A DNA stretch of 64,000 bases from Epibacterium ulvae (GCF_900102795.1 NZ_FMWG01000004.1:310001-374000), one strand, 5' to 3'; shown: positions 1 through 9,124, counted from the stretch's first letter. The notes: generated by a model not told the origin, from the letters alone. Numbers and translations: made by a program.

Positions 1-73
1 GCGCAAAAATGAAATCCACCACGTCCTGCGTGCGGGGCAGAGAGCCCACATGGGTTGTCTTGATTTTTGTCAT
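1..73 (-). CDS. MetE-like (cobalamin-independent methionine synthase II family) protein, 5' end only
   Basis: Only the first 24 codons are in the window; the gene runs off the left edge. The predicted start is MTKIKTTHVGSLPRTQDVVD. The T-T-H-V-G-S-L-P-R stretch is the hallmark N-terminus of stand-alone MetE C-domain-like proteins (UROD/MetE fold), many of which are unassigned methyltransferases in catabolic operons rather than true methionine synthases. A GGAGAG ribosome binding site lies at 79-86. The gene starts 17 bases after the upstream cupin stops, so it is probably the next gene of the same leftward operon. Substrate is unknown. Confidence 0.7.
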   Translation of the reverse strand, partial: MTKIKTTHVGSLPRTQDVVDFIFA

Positions 74-90
74 CTGGGCTCTCCGCTTGG

Positions 91-1059
91 TCAGTTGCCG
101 GTCCAGGTCATGCCGGGGACGTCGTCAGTTGCAGTTACACGGTACAGGCTGCATTCACCAGTCATTGCCGGTTCAAGGCTATAGGCCTCGGCTGCGTGGA
201 TTAGACTGGTGTCGCCAGGGTTGAGAATTTCGGATCCCCCGTCCCAACGTAGATGCCAATGGCCGCGCATGGGCATCAACACAGTCGGTTGGATCGCTGT
301 GATCATCTCAGCACCAAGGGAGCCACGTGTCAGGAAGTCGACCTCAAATCCCGGTTTGTCACGCAGCATAGCATCAGCGCCGATCACTTTGGCAGGCTTT
401 TTCCCAGCCATCGCCATCATGTCCCAGTAGCGCGCAACATAGTAGGGCACCACGTCTTCAACCGGGGTCTCAGGAAAAGCTTTCAACTGCTCTTCGCTCA
501 ACAACGGCATGGGACCAACGTTATGGGGCAGCTTCTGACCTTTTTTACTGTCATAAAGCACACCGTTTTCGCCCAGCATCAGGCCGTGGGATTGTGCTTC
601 TTCAATCACTTGCGGCGCCCAAGTGACACCGCCCCCTGCGTCATCACCGCCCAGAATGGCCATGATCATACCATAGTCAGTGCCGATGTTTTCAAAACCC
701 CGGAAAATCCCGGTGGGGATGTTGAAAATATCGCCTTCTTCGGCCACAAATTCTCCCGCATCGCCATAACGACCCCAGAAAAAACGCCAGCGGCCTTTAA
801 GAACAAAGAACACCTCGGCTGTGGTGTGGCTGTGCAGGGAGTTTCGGCATTTCGGAGGCTGGCCTGCGGCACCAATGTTAAAACCGATCTTATCGGTCAG
901 ATGTACGTGCTGGTCGGGGCTTTCAGAGACACCTCCACCGATAATGGTAAAGTTTTCCTTTTGATCGCTGCCCGGCGTGTGGGCGTCGATAAAGGCGGTT
1001 TTGCAGGGGCGCAGTTCGCCATAGCGAACGATGCGAGAGGAAATGGAAGATGTGGTCAT
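91..1059 (-). CDS. Cupin-domain protein (bicupin, possible dioxygenase or isomerase)
   Basis: A 322-residue protein of two cupin halves. The N-terminal half has a clear metal-binding motif near residues 77-95 (H-S-H-T-T-A-E-V-F-F, then G), giving the two His and one Glu expected of cupin motif 1. The C-terminal half keeps a weaker H-W-H-L-R-W segment near residue 270. There is no signal peptide, so it should be cytoplasmic. Start: ATG with AGGAC eight bases upstream. It is separated from the preceding SnoaL gene by about 180 bases containing a strong hairpin. Gentisate-dioxygenase-like or sugar-isomerase roles are possible in this fold; the sequence alone does not decide. Confidence 0.75.
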   Translation of the reverse strand: MTTSSISSRIVRYGELRPCKTAFIDAHTPGSDQKENFTIIGGGVSESPDQHVHLTDKIGFNIGAAGQPPKCRNSLHSHTTAEVFFVLKGRWRFFWGRYGDAGEFVAEEGDIFNIPTGIFRGFENIGTDYGMIMAILGGDDAGGGVTWAPQVIEEAQSHGLMLGENGVLYDSKKGQKLPHNVGPMPLLSEEQLKAFPETPVEDVVPYYVARYWDMMAMAGKKPAKVIGADAMLRDKPGFEVDFLTRGSLGAEMITAIQPTVLMPMRGHWHLRWDGGSEILNPGDTSLIHAAEAYSLEPAMTGECSLYRVTATDDVPGMTWTGN

Positions 1060-1137
1060 GGTGTTTGTCCTAAGCGTAGAAATGATGTGTTGGGTCCAAG
1101 TTTGGAAACGTCACATCATCCCCGGCGGATGCAGGTT

Positions 1138-1159
1138 AAGCCTGCGCGCGCGCAGGCTT
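1138..1159. terminator. 22-bp perfect palindrome between SnoaL and cupin genes
   Basis: Two 11-base arms (AAGCCTGCGCG and its complement) meet with no spacer, forming a GC-rich intergenic hairpin. There is no T-run on the leftward strand, so it is more likely an RNA-processing or stability element inside the operon, or a partial attenuator, than a full terminator. Confidence 0.4.
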
Positions 1160-1243
1160 TGACGATGCGCGTGATAGCGGCGCATCGCTTGCGTTTCATA
1201 CAGCCCGACGCGCGCGACGGGCTTTGGGGTGCAGGTCGACATG

Positions 1244-2233
1244 TCAAAACGTCTCGGTCTGCAAGAGGATTTGTTTCCACACTGCGATTTCATCAAACAG
1301 GGTGTATTCGCGGCGGATCTTCGGCTCACCCGCAACCAGCGCGCCGTATTCGGCATGGCTGATGCCCAGCACATACACATCGGCACCGGTCGGCGCACCA
1401 AAGGCGCCCCAGCCTTCGTGTTTGCCCTTCAGGCTCCAGCGGATCGCAGCGCGAGGCGGCATCATGGGATCATCGCGTCCAATCTGATGTTCGATGGTGA
1501 ATTCAGCATTTGGAAAGGCGGCGCGCAGGCTCATCCAGAAAGTATCTACTGGCTGCCAGCTGTGGCCGGTTTCACCGCCTGGATATTCGCTTTGGACGGC
1601 GCGATCATATGCTTCTGGGATCACAGCAAGATCCGCTGTCATGATCCGATTGAGCACCTCAGCGTAGCGCGCACCCCATTCGTTATCATTGCCGCGCCCT
1701 TTGTAGGGACCTTCAAGATCATTGGCAGGTGTCAGCGGTTTGATGCAGGCTTCGGGCCCACCCTCGCGAAGGATCTGATCACGCGCAAACTCTTTTGCGT
1801 CCCAGCCCATCTGCCGCACCACAGCGGAATTGTCACGGATCAGCCATTCGTCGTTGATGGCATTGTCGATGGCATGGCAGTCCGCCAAAATGCGATAGGT
1901 TAGTTTGGCACCTGTGGCTTTCCCAAAGGCACCGTCGCCTGTGTGGGTCGCAGTTGATAGAATCCGGTGCGAGCTTAGCATCCCGTCTTCGGGTGTCCCT
2001 GACCAGATTACATCTTCACCAAAGAGGGTGCGGTCGGAAAATTCTGCCAGCGTCGCCATAGTGGCGCCGATCACCCCTTTATTACCAGTCGATACCGATC
2101 CCGGCATACGTACGACGATATCTGGTGCGTAGTATTCGTGCAGGGTTGCAAGGCCGCGATCTTCCCAGATTTCTTTGGTGATCCCAACGATATAGTCGGG
2201 GAAGTCGCGGAATTTGGGGTTAAAACCCTTCAT
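1244..2233 (-). CDS. Tandem SnoaL/NTF2-like protein (polyketide-cyclase-like fold)
   Basis: A 329-residue protein with two NTF2-like halves, roughly residues 1-155 and 180-329. SnoaL-like alpha+beta barrels catalyse aldol cyclisation, isomerisation or hydrolysis of small hydrophobic substrates; the exact reaction here is unknown. I chose ATG at 2233 (MKGFNPKFRDF) because AAAGGAT lies just upstream; an in-frame extension to 2287 has no such site and runs deeper into the LacI gene. The start overlaps the lacI-like stop by 14 bases, indicating translational coupling. It is the most divergent of the double SnoaL proteins in this operon. No signal peptide is present. Confidence 0.75.
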   Translation of the reverse strand: MKGFNPKFRDFPDYIVGITKEIWEDRGLATLHEYYAPDIVVRMPGSVSTGNKGVIGATMATLAEFSDRTLFGEDVIWSGTPEDGMLSSHRILSTATHTGDGAFGKATGAKLTYRILADCHAIDNAINDEWLIRDNSAVVRQMGWDAKEFARDQILREGGPEACIKPLTPANDLEGPYKGRGNDNEWGARYAEVLNRIMTADLAVIPEAYDRAVQSEYPGGETGHSWQPVDTFWMSLRAAFPNAEFTIEHQIGRDDPMMPPRAAIRWSLKGKHEGWGAFGAPTGADVYVLGISHAEYGALVAGEPKIRREYTLFDEIAVWKQILLQTETF

Positions 2234-3272
2234 TGGTAGATCCTTTGGTATTCCATCCTTTCGGCATGCGCGCAGAGGTGCGCACAACCAAAGGGCTGTC
2301 TATAGCCACACGCCTGGGCATGGCCGTATCTGGGGTTGAAATGAGATCCATCAATGCGTCTACTGTCTCTGCCACCATCAGATTGGCGCGTTGACGCATT
2401 GTGGTTAGGTTATACGCAAGCCATGCAGCAGGAGGCACATCGTCATAGCCGATGACCGATACATCCTCTGGCACCTGCAGGTTCAGCTCAAACCGCAATA
2501 CATCCATCACGGCAAACGCCATGTGGTCGTTGGCGACGAACACCGCATCGGGCCGCAGGTTGGCAGGTTTATCAAACAAGTCGCGCGCAGCTTGTCGGGC
2601 CAGTTCAGTATTGAAGTCTCCCACGGCATAGGCATGAAGCTTATGCCCCGCCGCTGCAAGGCCCGCACGAAACCCGGCTTCGCGGTCGCGTTGAGTGGAT
2701 GCACCTTCCCAGCCCGCAATATAGGCGATCCGTTGATGCTCTCCCGCGATGAGAAATTCGGCCACTGTGCGCCCACCTGCATGGTTGTCTGACGACACCG
2801 CGGTGATGCCTTCGATATCTTGGCCCCGGTTGAAAAGAACCACTGGCACTCCAGCTTGCTGGCATCGCGCGGAAATGTCAGATGACATGGCAACCGAGGC
2901 CATGACAATGCCATCCACCTGATAATCCAGAATCTCTTCCATCACATCATCAATGTTGTCGGCGGTCTGCTTGGTCATGAAAACAAGCACGTGATAGCCC
3001 TGTTCCTGCAAAGCATTTGACAGGAGCTCCAGCGTTTCTGGGTAAAAGAAGTTTTCCAAATAGGCGACTACAAGCCCGATGATCCGGCTTTTACCTTTGA
3101 CCATGGCGCGCGCCAACACGTTGGGCCGATAGCCCAGTTCACGCGCTGCAGCGCGTACTTTGTCGGCAGTTTTCTGCGAAACCGACGCACCCGGTGTAAA
3201 CACGCGCGATACGGCAGACTGGCTGACCCCAGCCTTTTGAGCGACCTGTAGGGATGTGATCTTTGCTGCCAT
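2220..3272 (-). CDS. LacI-family transcriptional regulator
   Basis: A 350-residue regulator. The N-terminal helix-turn-helix (about residues 5-25, T-S-L-Q-V-A-Q-K-A-G-V-S-Q-S-A-V-S-R-V) is followed by the hinge G-Y-R-P-N-V-L-A-R-A-M and a periplasmic-binding-protein-like effector domain to the end. The ATG at 3272 shares one base with the SDR stop (TGATG), so coupling favours it over an in-frame TTG at 3287. It sits inside the operon it probably controls: two LacI-type palindromes with central CG lie in the divergent promoter region at 11517-11591. A sugar-like or sugar-acid inducer is expected from the family, not shown here. Confidence 0.9.
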   Translation of the reverse strand: MAAKITSLQVAQKAGVSQSAVSRVFTPGASVSQKTADKVRAAARELGYRPNVLARAMVKGKSRIIGLVVAYLENFFYPETLELLSNALQEQGYHVLVFMTKQTADNIDDVMEEILDYQVDGIVMASVAMSSDISARCQQAGVPVVLFNRGQDIEGITAVSSDNHAGGRTVAEFLIAGEHQRIAYIAGWEGASTQRDREAGFRAGLAAAGHKLHAYAVGDFNTELARQAARDLFDKPANLRPDAVFVANDHMAFAVMDVLRFELNLQVPEDVSVIGYDDVPPAAWLAYNLTTMRQRANLMVAETVDALMDLISTPDTAMPRRVAIDSPLVVRTSARMPKGWNTKGSTNEGF

Positions 3273-4039
3273 CAACCGGCTGTCCAACCCCCATCTATCA
3301 ACATAGAGGTTCCTGTTACCATGGCTGAGGCATCCGAGGCCAGAAACTGCACGGCCCCCATGATGTCTTCGACTTCACCGACACGGTCCAGTTTGATTTT
3401 GCTCAGGATCCACGCCAGCCGTTCAGGATTGTCGAATGTCGCTTCTGTAAAAGGCGTGCGGATGAAGGTTGGGCAGATCGAGTTGATACGAATGCGGGAT
3501 TTGCCCCATTCCATCGCCATGGATTTGATCATGCCCTCTAGCCCGTGTTTTGAGGCGCAATATAGCGCCCGATCAACACCACCTGTATGACCCATCTGGC
3601 TGGAGATATGGATGATTGATCCGGGCTTACCCGCAGCCATCATCGTTTTGGCAGCTTCAGCGGATAGAAAATAAGCCGAGCGCAGATTCACATGCATCAC
3701 GGTGTCAAAATCGTCAAGCGTGGTGTCCACGGCGGCACTGTGGCGGGCAACGCCTGCGGAATTGACAACCACATCAAAGGCCTCGCGCGCCATTACATTT
3801 GCCACAGCGGTTATATCGCCTTGATCTAACGGCAGGGCACTGACGCTCCAGCCCTCAGCTTTCATAGCTTCCACCGCCGCATTTAGTCGCTCGGCTCCGC
3901 GCGCGGCACAGACCACATGAGCACCTGTTTCGGCTAAGGCAATGGCACACCCAAGCCCAATGCCAGATGAGGCGCCGGTGACCAACGCTTTCTTCCCGGT
4001 TAAGTCAAACGAAGGGGTGCGCGGCAGATTTGTCATCAT
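3272..4039 (-). CDS. Short-chain dehydrogenase/reductase (SDR)
   Basis: A 255-residue classical SDR. The Rossmann cofactor motif T-G-A-S-S-G-I-G lies near residue 20, N-S-A-G near residue 90, catalytic Ser in the I-H-I-S-S segment, Y-C-A-S-K (catalytic Tyr/Lys) near residue 160, and a typical D-G-G-W C-terminus. It should use NAD(P)H to oxidise or reduce an alcohol/ketone. Its start overlaps the preceding double SnoaL gene by ATGA and its stop overlaps the LacI start, so it is firmly within the operon. It probably handles an intermediate between the HDH-like dehydrogenase and the SnoaL proteins; the substrate is unknown. Confidence 0.9.
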   Translation of the reverse strand: MMTNLPRTPSFDLTGKKALVTGASSGIGLGCAIALAETGAHVVCAARGAERLNAAVEAMKAEGWSVSALPLDQGDITAVANVMAREAFDVVVNSAGVARHSAAVDTTLDDFDTVMHVNLRSAYFLSAEAAKTMMAAGKPGSIIHISSQMGHTGGVDRALYCASKHGLEGMIKSMAMEWGKSRIRINSICPTFIRTPFTEATFDNPERLAWILSKIKLDRVGEVEDIMGAVQFLASDASAMVTGTSMLIDGGWTAG

Positions 4040-5085
4040 TTCAGGCCATCTGGTAAAGACAAGGGCACAATCGTGCGAGCCTTGTTGAATTCATTGAGGC
4101 GGGTAAAGACATCGATGCCCAGTTGATCATACACGTGTAAGAGATCCACAAGCACCCAGTTTTCCCGAATTCTACCACCCTCGACACGCCAGAAATCGAG
4201 CGACCGTAGAGAAATTTTCTGGTTCGTAGGTGGCAGTCCCAGCCAGCCTGCTTGGGATAGAGTTTGAACCATGTTGGGCCAACCCGTAACCGCAGCATAA
4301 GGGCCATCGCCAAAAAAGTGATGGGTGCTTTCGTCTGGGAATTGGCCACGATCTGGCATAGCGTTCAAAAACGGTATTTGGTGCCAATTGCGAAACCCAG
4401 AAATGCCGCGCGCCGTGCCAATCCCTGCTGGACCATACCAGTTCATTCGAGGATGCCAGAACTTGTCAAGTTCCATCACCTCGGGACCGCCCTGGGCCGG
4501 ATGGCGGATCAGGTGGTTCAGCATGTCGATGATCAGACCACAAGATGTTGTGCTTTGTTCAACGTCACGCGGGCCTGTAATCAGGCCGTTTTGGGGGGCA
4601 GGCGCCGGCGCAAGCCATTCTCGCCCTAGCGATGGAGCCAATGGCCAAGCCTTGGCCTGCATCATCATTTCGGGAATGTCCCAGATGGCTTGCATTTCAA
4701 CAATGCGATTATCTTCGAACCGAAAGAATTCGTGAAACCGCATAGCGACTTGATGGCCTGTGGGGGGAATGTTCAGCCAGGGTGCCGTGAATACGCCGGT
4801 GTAGTAGCCGCAACAGCCAACCCAATCATTGCCCTGTTCGTCGGGGCCAGACATGACGATGTAGTCCCGCCGCTCCAGATCGGGCAGGGCTGCAAATAAT
4901 GGTTTATAAGCCGTTTCATACAGTGCTTTTGGACCGGTCAAATCACCGAATGGGTGACACAGATGAGCAATCGCATCACCGGTAAAAATCCGCTCCAAAG
5001 CCGCACGAACCGGGCTTTCGGCAAAGTCATACATCGCTGCCTGGAGAGGGGCGATCAGGGTTTTATGTTGGCTGTGTTGATCCAT
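4036..5085 (-). CDS. Tandem SnoaL/NTF2-like protein
   Basis: A 349-residue protein of two SnoaL-like halves. Each half ends with the typical pattern: an R-F-H-E-F-F-R-F strand with a following E-M-Q-A-I-W segment in the first, and R-S-L-D-F-W-R-V plus E-N-W-V-L-V-D-L-L-H in the second. The closing D-F-W-R-V...E-N-W-V-x-V-D-L-L-H block is shared with the SnoaL proteins at 6483 and 11661, so these three are one sub-family. I used ATG at 5085 (MDQHSQHKT); the upstream in-frame TTG at 5133 lies inside a hairpin and lacks support. ATGA overlap couples it to the SDR. No leader peptide. Confidence 0.78.
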   Translation of the reverse strand: MDQHSQHKTLIAPLQAAMYDFAESPVRAALERIFTGDAIAHLCHPFGDLTGPKALYETAYKPLFAALPDLERRDYIVMSGPDEQGNDWVGCCGYYTGVFTAPWLNIPPTGHQVAMRFHEFFRFEDNRIVEMQAIWDIPEMMMQAKAWPLAPSLGREWLAPAPAPQNGLITGPRDVEQSTTSCGLIIDMLNHLIRHPAQGGPEVMELDKFWHPRMNWYGPAGIGTARGISGFRNWHQIPFLNAMPDRGQFPDESTHHFFGDGPYAAVTGWPNMVQTLSQAGWLGLPPTNQKISLRSLDFWRVEGGRIRENWVLVDLLHVYDQLGIDVFTRLNEFNKARTIVPLSLPDGLK

Positions 5086-5109
5086 AGAGTTCGGTCGATT
5101 AGAGGAAAG

Positions 5110-5131
5110 GAGAGCCCCTAATAGGGCTCTC
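5110..5131. terminator. Hairpin directly after the HDH-like gene
   Basis: Perfect 8-base arms (GAGAGCCC and GGGCTCTC) around a 6-base loop begin nine bases after the HDH-like stop codon. No T-run follows in the leftward direction, so it is more likely an intercistronic stability or processing element than a terminator. Confidence 0.4.
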
Positions 5132-5139
5132 AACTTATG

Positions 5140-6471
5140 TTAATCTAAGGGGTCACGGTAAGGCGCACCGGTGCCGTAGGGGACATTGATCCCCCCATAG
5201 CGCCGGACCCGAACGTTGCACTGTTCTGCGTGACCAACAAAACCTTCAAGCATACACAGGCGAGAGCCGTATTCGCCAATCAGCGTTGCTGCTTCATCCG
5301 TTGTGACTTTTTGATAGCTGTGGGTCTTCAGATACTTACCAACCCACAGACCACCCGTGTATCGTCCTGCCTTCTTGGTTGGTAGTGTATGGTTGGTACC
5401 GATCACCTTGTCCCCGTTTGAGACATTCGTACGCGGCCCAAGGAACAACGCGCCATAACAGGTCATATGTTCCAAGAACCAATCATCCCGGTCGGTCATG
5501 ACCTGAACGTGCTCTGAGGCAATATCATCTGCAACCTGCAGCATCTCATCATAAGTGTCACAAACGATAATCTCGCCGTATTCCTCCCAACTGACGCGCG
5601 CGGTGTCAGCCGTCGGCAAAATGCCGAGAATACGATCGATTTCTGAGAGAGTGTCCTCGGCGAGTTTCTTGGAGTTGGTCAGCAGAACGCATGGGCTATT
5701 GTAGCCATGTTCCGCTTGCCCTAGCAGATCGGTCGCACAGAGTTCGCCGTCAGCCGCGGTTTCATCTGCGATGACCATGGTTTCGGTGGGGCCCGCAAAG
5801 AGATCGATACCCACACGGCCAAACAGCTGACGTTTTGCTTCAGCTACAAAGGCGTTGCCGGGGCCAACCAGCATGTGCACGGGATCAATGGTTTCTGTCC
5901 CCAGTGCCATAGCGCCAATCGCCTGAATGCCGCCCATGACGTATATCTCATGTGCGCCACCCAGATGCATAGCTGCAATCACCGCGGGGTTAGGTTTACC
6001 CTTGAACGGGGGCGTGCAGGCGATGATGCGGGGGACACCAGCAACTGATGCAGTGGCCACTGACATATGTGCCGAGGCGACCATAGGGAATTTACCACCC
6101 GGCACATAACAGCCTACCGATTGTACGGGGATGTTTTTATGACCAAGGATCACACCCGGCATAGTTTCCACTTCGATATCCAGCATCGAGTCCCGTTGCG
6201 CCTGTGCAAAGTTGCGCACTTGCTCCTGTGCAAATTTGATATCAGCTAGCTCACGCTCAGACAGCTGTGCAATGAGATCATCTATTTCTTGCTGGCTCAG
6301 TCGGAAAGAGGCAGGCGAATAGCTGTCGAATTTCTCCGACAATTCACGAACCGCTGCGTCGCCGCGGGTTTCAATGTCTTTCAGTGTGGCTTCCACCACG
6401 GCGCGGGTCTTGGCATCGTCCTCGGCGCGATCAGCGTCGGATTTACCGCGTTTGAGATAATCGATGGTCAT
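5140..6471 (-). CDS. Histidinol-dehydrogenase-like alcohol dehydrogenase (HpsN-type paralogue)
   Basis: A 443-residue member of the histidinol dehydrogenase family. Residues that bind zinc and act in catalysis in HisD are retained: Gln/His in G-Q-A-E-H-G, Asp in [10 protein letters not shown], Glu-His in A-S-E-H-V, and a late His in E-G-F-V-G-H-A-E. The family oxidises a primary alcohol to a carboxylate in two NAD steps. The locus has no histidine biosynthesis genes and the protein resembles catabolic paralogues such as sulfopropanediol 3-dehydrogenase (HpsN), so a catabolic alcohol is likely. However, the hpsO and hpsP partners are absent, so that substrate should not be assumed. It sits 11 bases after a SnoaL gene. 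Confidence 0.85.
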   Translation of the reverse strand: MTIDYLKRGKSDADRAEDDAKTRAVVEATLKDIETRGDAAVRELSEKFDSYSPASFRLSQQEIDDLIAQLSERELADIKFAQEQVRNFAQAQRDSMLDIEVETMPGVILGHKNIPVQSVGCYVPGGKFPMVASAHMSVATASVAGVPRIIACTPPFKGKPNPAVIAAMHLGGAHEIYVMGGIQAIGAMALGTETIDPVHMLVGPGNAFVAEAKRQLFGRVGIDLFAGPTETMVIADETAADGELCATDLLGQAEHGYNSPCVLLTNSKKLAEDTLSEIDRILGILPTADTARVSWEEYGEIIVCDTYDEMLQVADDIASEHVQVMTDRDDWFLEHMTCYGALFLGPRTNVSNGDKVIGTNHTLPTKKAGRYTGGLWVGKYLKTHSYQKVTTDEAATLIGEYGSRLCMLEGFVGHAEQCNVRVRRYGGINVPYGTGAPYRDPLD

Positions 6472-6482
6472 TGCAAGGATCC

Positions 6483-7013
6483 TTAGTTGTCGGGGCGCGG
6501 AGGCGATTTCTCTCCGCGGTCAAATGCTTCCCAGCCCTGGCCGTTGAAAAGGTCGACACCCAGCTGGGCCGCAACATGGGCGAAATCGACGTTCACCCAA
6601 TTGTCGACGATCTTGCCGTCGACCACTTTCCAAAAGTCCATATAGCGAATTTCAACCCGCTTGCCGGTGGGGGCTATACCCAGAAACTCGCCCGTGTGGG
6701 TGGCTTCCTGGCGGCCAAAGGCAGCCGCCCATTCGCCCATATAAAGCCGGGCTTCGTCGATGCATACCTTGTCGGAAAACGCCGCCTGAAAGGGGCGTTG
6801 CCAATTGTCCTGAAACTCTTTCAGCCCGGTTTTGGTACCGCAGCCCTGATTGCCCATCCAGCGAAATCCTTGCGAGAAGAATTCGCCAATGTCAGTGATG
6901 CGGTGGTCGTTCAACCCATCGACCATGTTTTCGATCACGGCGCGAGTTTCGTCTGTTTTGCTTAGGTCGGTATCCTTGGTCAGGACGGCCTGTTCAGGGC
7001 GTGAGCCTTTCAT
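6483..7013 (-). CDS. Single-domain SnoaL/NTF2-like protein
   Basis: A 176-residue protein with one SnoaL-like domain. It shares the D-F-W-K-V...[10 protein letters not shown] closing pattern with the double-domain paralogues in this operon. Ester cyclase/hydrolase or isomerase activity is possible; no function can be fixed from sequence. Start: ATG with AAAGGA about nine bases upstream. It follows the ABC permease by 132 bases, the largest gap between the transporter and catabolic halves of the operon, so a secondary promoter or processing site there is possible. No signal peptide. Confidence 0.75.
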   Translation of the reverse strand: MKGSRPEQAVLTKDTDLSKTDETRAVIENMVDGLNDHRITDIGEFFSQGFRWMGNQGCGTKTGLKEFQDNWQRPFQAAFSDKVCIDEARLYMGEWAAAFGRQEATHTGEFLGIAPTGKRVEIRYMDFWKVVDGKIVDNWVNVDFAHVAAQLGVDLFNGQGWEAFDRGEKSPPRPDN

Positions 7014-7145
7014 GTCGTTATTCCTTTCAGGTGTTGCGGACTTTCTAACAATGGGGAAGAAGGTTTCCCTTTTAGGTCAGAAAATCCCGCGGCATCCTGT
7101 TCAGGGCTGGATGGCGAGCTATCGCGCCATGTCGTGCATTTGCGC

Positions 7146-8027
7146 TCATCCTTTGACGGCTCCGGCGGTCAGGCCAGACACAATCTGGCGCTGGAAGAAC
7201 ATAACCAACACAAACAACGGAGCAGTAGCCGAGACCACGGCGGCGACGGCGAACATAACATTGCCCTCTTCCAGCGTGGAGCCAAGGAAGCCTGCGATCG
7301 CTGGAACCATGGTGCGGTTTTCTTCGCTTAGCAGCATCGATGTAACGGCAAAGTCGTTATAGGCCAACAAGAAGCTGAACAAACCAGTGGTGATCACACC
7401 AGGCCACATCACGGGGATGATCACATGGCGGAAGGCTTGAAATTGGGTGCAGCCGTCAACCTTGGCACTTTCGTCCAGATCTTTTGGAATATTCAAAAAG
7501 AACGAGTGCAGCATCCATAGTGTAAAGGGTTGATTGATCGCCACCAGCACAATGATCGAGGTCGGCAAATGCCCCCACAGGTTCCATTCAAAGAACGGCA
7601 GCAGATAGCCAGATACCAAGGTGATATGTGGCATGGCACGGAATACGAGGGCGATCATCAACAGCCCAAAAGCATATTTGCGCCCAGACCGCGCCAGCGC
7701 ATAACCGCCAAGTGTGCCAAAAGTCAGCGAAATGATTACGGTAAAAAACACAACGATCAGCGTATTGATGGCCGCGCGCCAGAACTCTTCCTGCACCCAG
7801 GCTCCATCATAGCCGGCCCCCGTGAATGTGCTGCCGGTTTCGATCAAAGTGCGGGTGCCCCACAAAGCATTGCGCCAATCGGCTTTGGAGAAGAAATCCC
7901 CCTGCACTTTGAACGAGCCCCAAAGGGTCCAAATGAAGGGAAAAGAGGCGACAGCAACCCAAAGCAGCACAAAAGCAGAGGAGAGGATAATGACAGAACG
8001 GGGTGACCGGTCGAGTGCAGAGGACAT
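7146..8027 (-). CDS. ABC sugar-type transporter permease (MalG-like)
   Basis: A 293-residue inner-membrane protein with about six hydrophobic segments and the permease EAA loop (D-E-S-A-K-V-D-G-C-T-Q-F-Q-A-F-R, near residue 190), which docks the ATPase. With the neighbouring MalF-like permease it forms the channel of a CUT1-type carbohydrate importer. The start codon overlaps the stop of the upstream permease by one base. An inserted periplasmic stretch between the first and second membrane segments (about residues 40-80) is longer than in MalG and may contact the binding protein. Confidence 0.9.
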   Translation of the reverse strand: MSSALDRSPRSVIILSSAFVLLWVAVASFPFIWTLWGSFKVQGDFFSKADWRNALWGTRTLIETGSTFTGAGYDGAWVQEEFWRAAINTLIVVFFTVIISLTFGTLGGYALARSGRKYAFGLLMIALVFRAMPHITLVSGYLLPFFEWNLWGHLPTSIIVLVAINQPFTLWMLHSFFLNIPKDLDESAKVDGCTQFQAFRHVIIPVMWPGVITTGLFSFLLAYNDFAVTSMLLSEENRTMVPAIAGFLGSTLEEGNVMFAVAAVVSATAPLFVLVMFFQRQIVSGLTAGAVKG

Positions 8028-9055
8028 CAGACAGCCTTTCCTTTGAAATCGCGCCAGGTGCGCAGCAGAACCGGGGTTAACAGGATGGCAACACCAATCA
8101 CGGTCAGGACCGAGGTCGCGGCAGCTGAATTGAACCGGGTGAGGTCACTGCGCATGTCAGCGTAGATGATGTAAGAGAGCGAGGTCGCATTGGCCTGTGC
8201 CGAAAAGCCGACGATGGCTTCAAAGACGCGGAAGTTATCCATCAGCTGGATCAGTGAGATAAAGACCACCAGCGGCATCAGATGTGGGATTACCACATAG
8301 CGTATTTGCTGCCAGCGGGTGGCGCCATCAATCATAGCGGCTTCTAGGGAATCTGAGTTGACAGTCTGTAGGCCTGCGTAAAATACCACAAAGGCAAAAG
8401 GCGCAGAACTCCAGACCCCATATACCATCAGGGTGATCCACGTCAGAGCTGGTGAAGCTTTGAGGGACAATTCTGGATCGTCAAACACCCATTGCAGTGT
8501 TTTACCAATGACCCCTTGTGCGTCTATCATCCAGAATAGGATCAGCGAGCCAATCAGCGGCGTGATGATCATCGGCAACAAGGATACAAAAATCGTGGGA
8601 CCTTTGAGCAGGCTGGGCAGGCGGTTGACCCCCAGTGCGATCAGCAGCCCCAGCAGGATCACCAAAGGCGTGACTAGGAACGTATAGGTCAACGTAAAGG
8701 CCAGCGCCTTGTAGAAAGGCAGATTGTAAAGTTCTGACAGAAAACCGCCAAACCCATCACGGTTGCGCCAGGCCTCGGCGATTTCGGCGGTCGCCAGATG
8801 GCCACGATCAAAATAGGTGCTAAGACCAGCAAACCGGCCCAAGGGTTGTTCTGCACGCAGTTGCGCAGTGGCCTCGGTATCGACTGAGCTTTCTTCAGTA
8901 CAACCAAACGGACCACAGTTTTCGGTCACGACAATGACCTGCTCATGTTCGATGTGCAGGGACTGCACCACCACCGACACAAGGGGCAGCGCAATAAAAA
9001 GGATCATTGCTGCCAGACTGGGCAGAATAAACCAAAAGAAGGTTTTATGTCGCAT
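8027..9055 (-). CDS. ABC sugar-type transporter permease (MalF-like)
   Basis: A 342-residue inner-membrane protein. After the first membrane span it has a periplasmic insertion (about residues 30-105) containing two Cys (N-C-G-P-F-G-C) that could form a disulfide. The EAA loop (E-A-A-M-I-D-G-A-T-R-W) lies near residue 240. It pairs with the MalG-like permease that follows directly. It starts 69 bases after the binding-protein gene. The solute is unknown; the family takes up mono- and oligosaccharides, polyols and glycerol phosphates. Confidence 0.9.
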   Translation of the reverse strand: MRHKTFFWFILPSLAAMILFIALPLVSVVVQSLHIEHEQVIVVTENCGPFGCTEESSVDTEATAQLRAEQPLGRFAGLSTYFDRGHLATAEIAEAWRNRDGFGGFLSELYNLPFYKALAFTLTYTFLVTPLVILLGLLIALGVNRLPSLLKGPTIFVSLLPMIITPLIGSLILFWMIDAQGVIGKTLQWVFDDPELSLKASPALTWITLMVYGVWSSAPFAFVVFYAGLQTVNSDSLEAAMIDGATRWQQIRYVVIPHLMPLVVFISLIQLMDNFRVFEAIVGFSAQANATSLSYIIYADMRSDLTRFNSAAATSVLTVIGVAILLTPVLLRTWRDFKGKAV

Positions 9056-9124
9056 GAAAGATCCGTCCGGTTCGCGTGTGAATTGGACAAAGCACGCTGT
9101 GGCGCTTTGCCCGTTGAGCTTCGC

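Noticed and set aside
253-1362. Rightward 369-codon open frame opposite the cupin gene
   Set aside because: It is antisense to a clear cupin protein with metal motif and ribosome site, and its translation shows no domain; a shadow frame.
1229-1903. Rightward 224-codon open frame opposite a SnoaL gene
   Set aside because: Antisense to the double SnoaL gene, no ribosome site, no recognisable domain.
5140-6471. Naming the HDH-like gene hisD or hpsN
   Set aside because: No histidine biosynthesis genes and no hpsO/hpsP partners; family membership alone does not fix the substrate.
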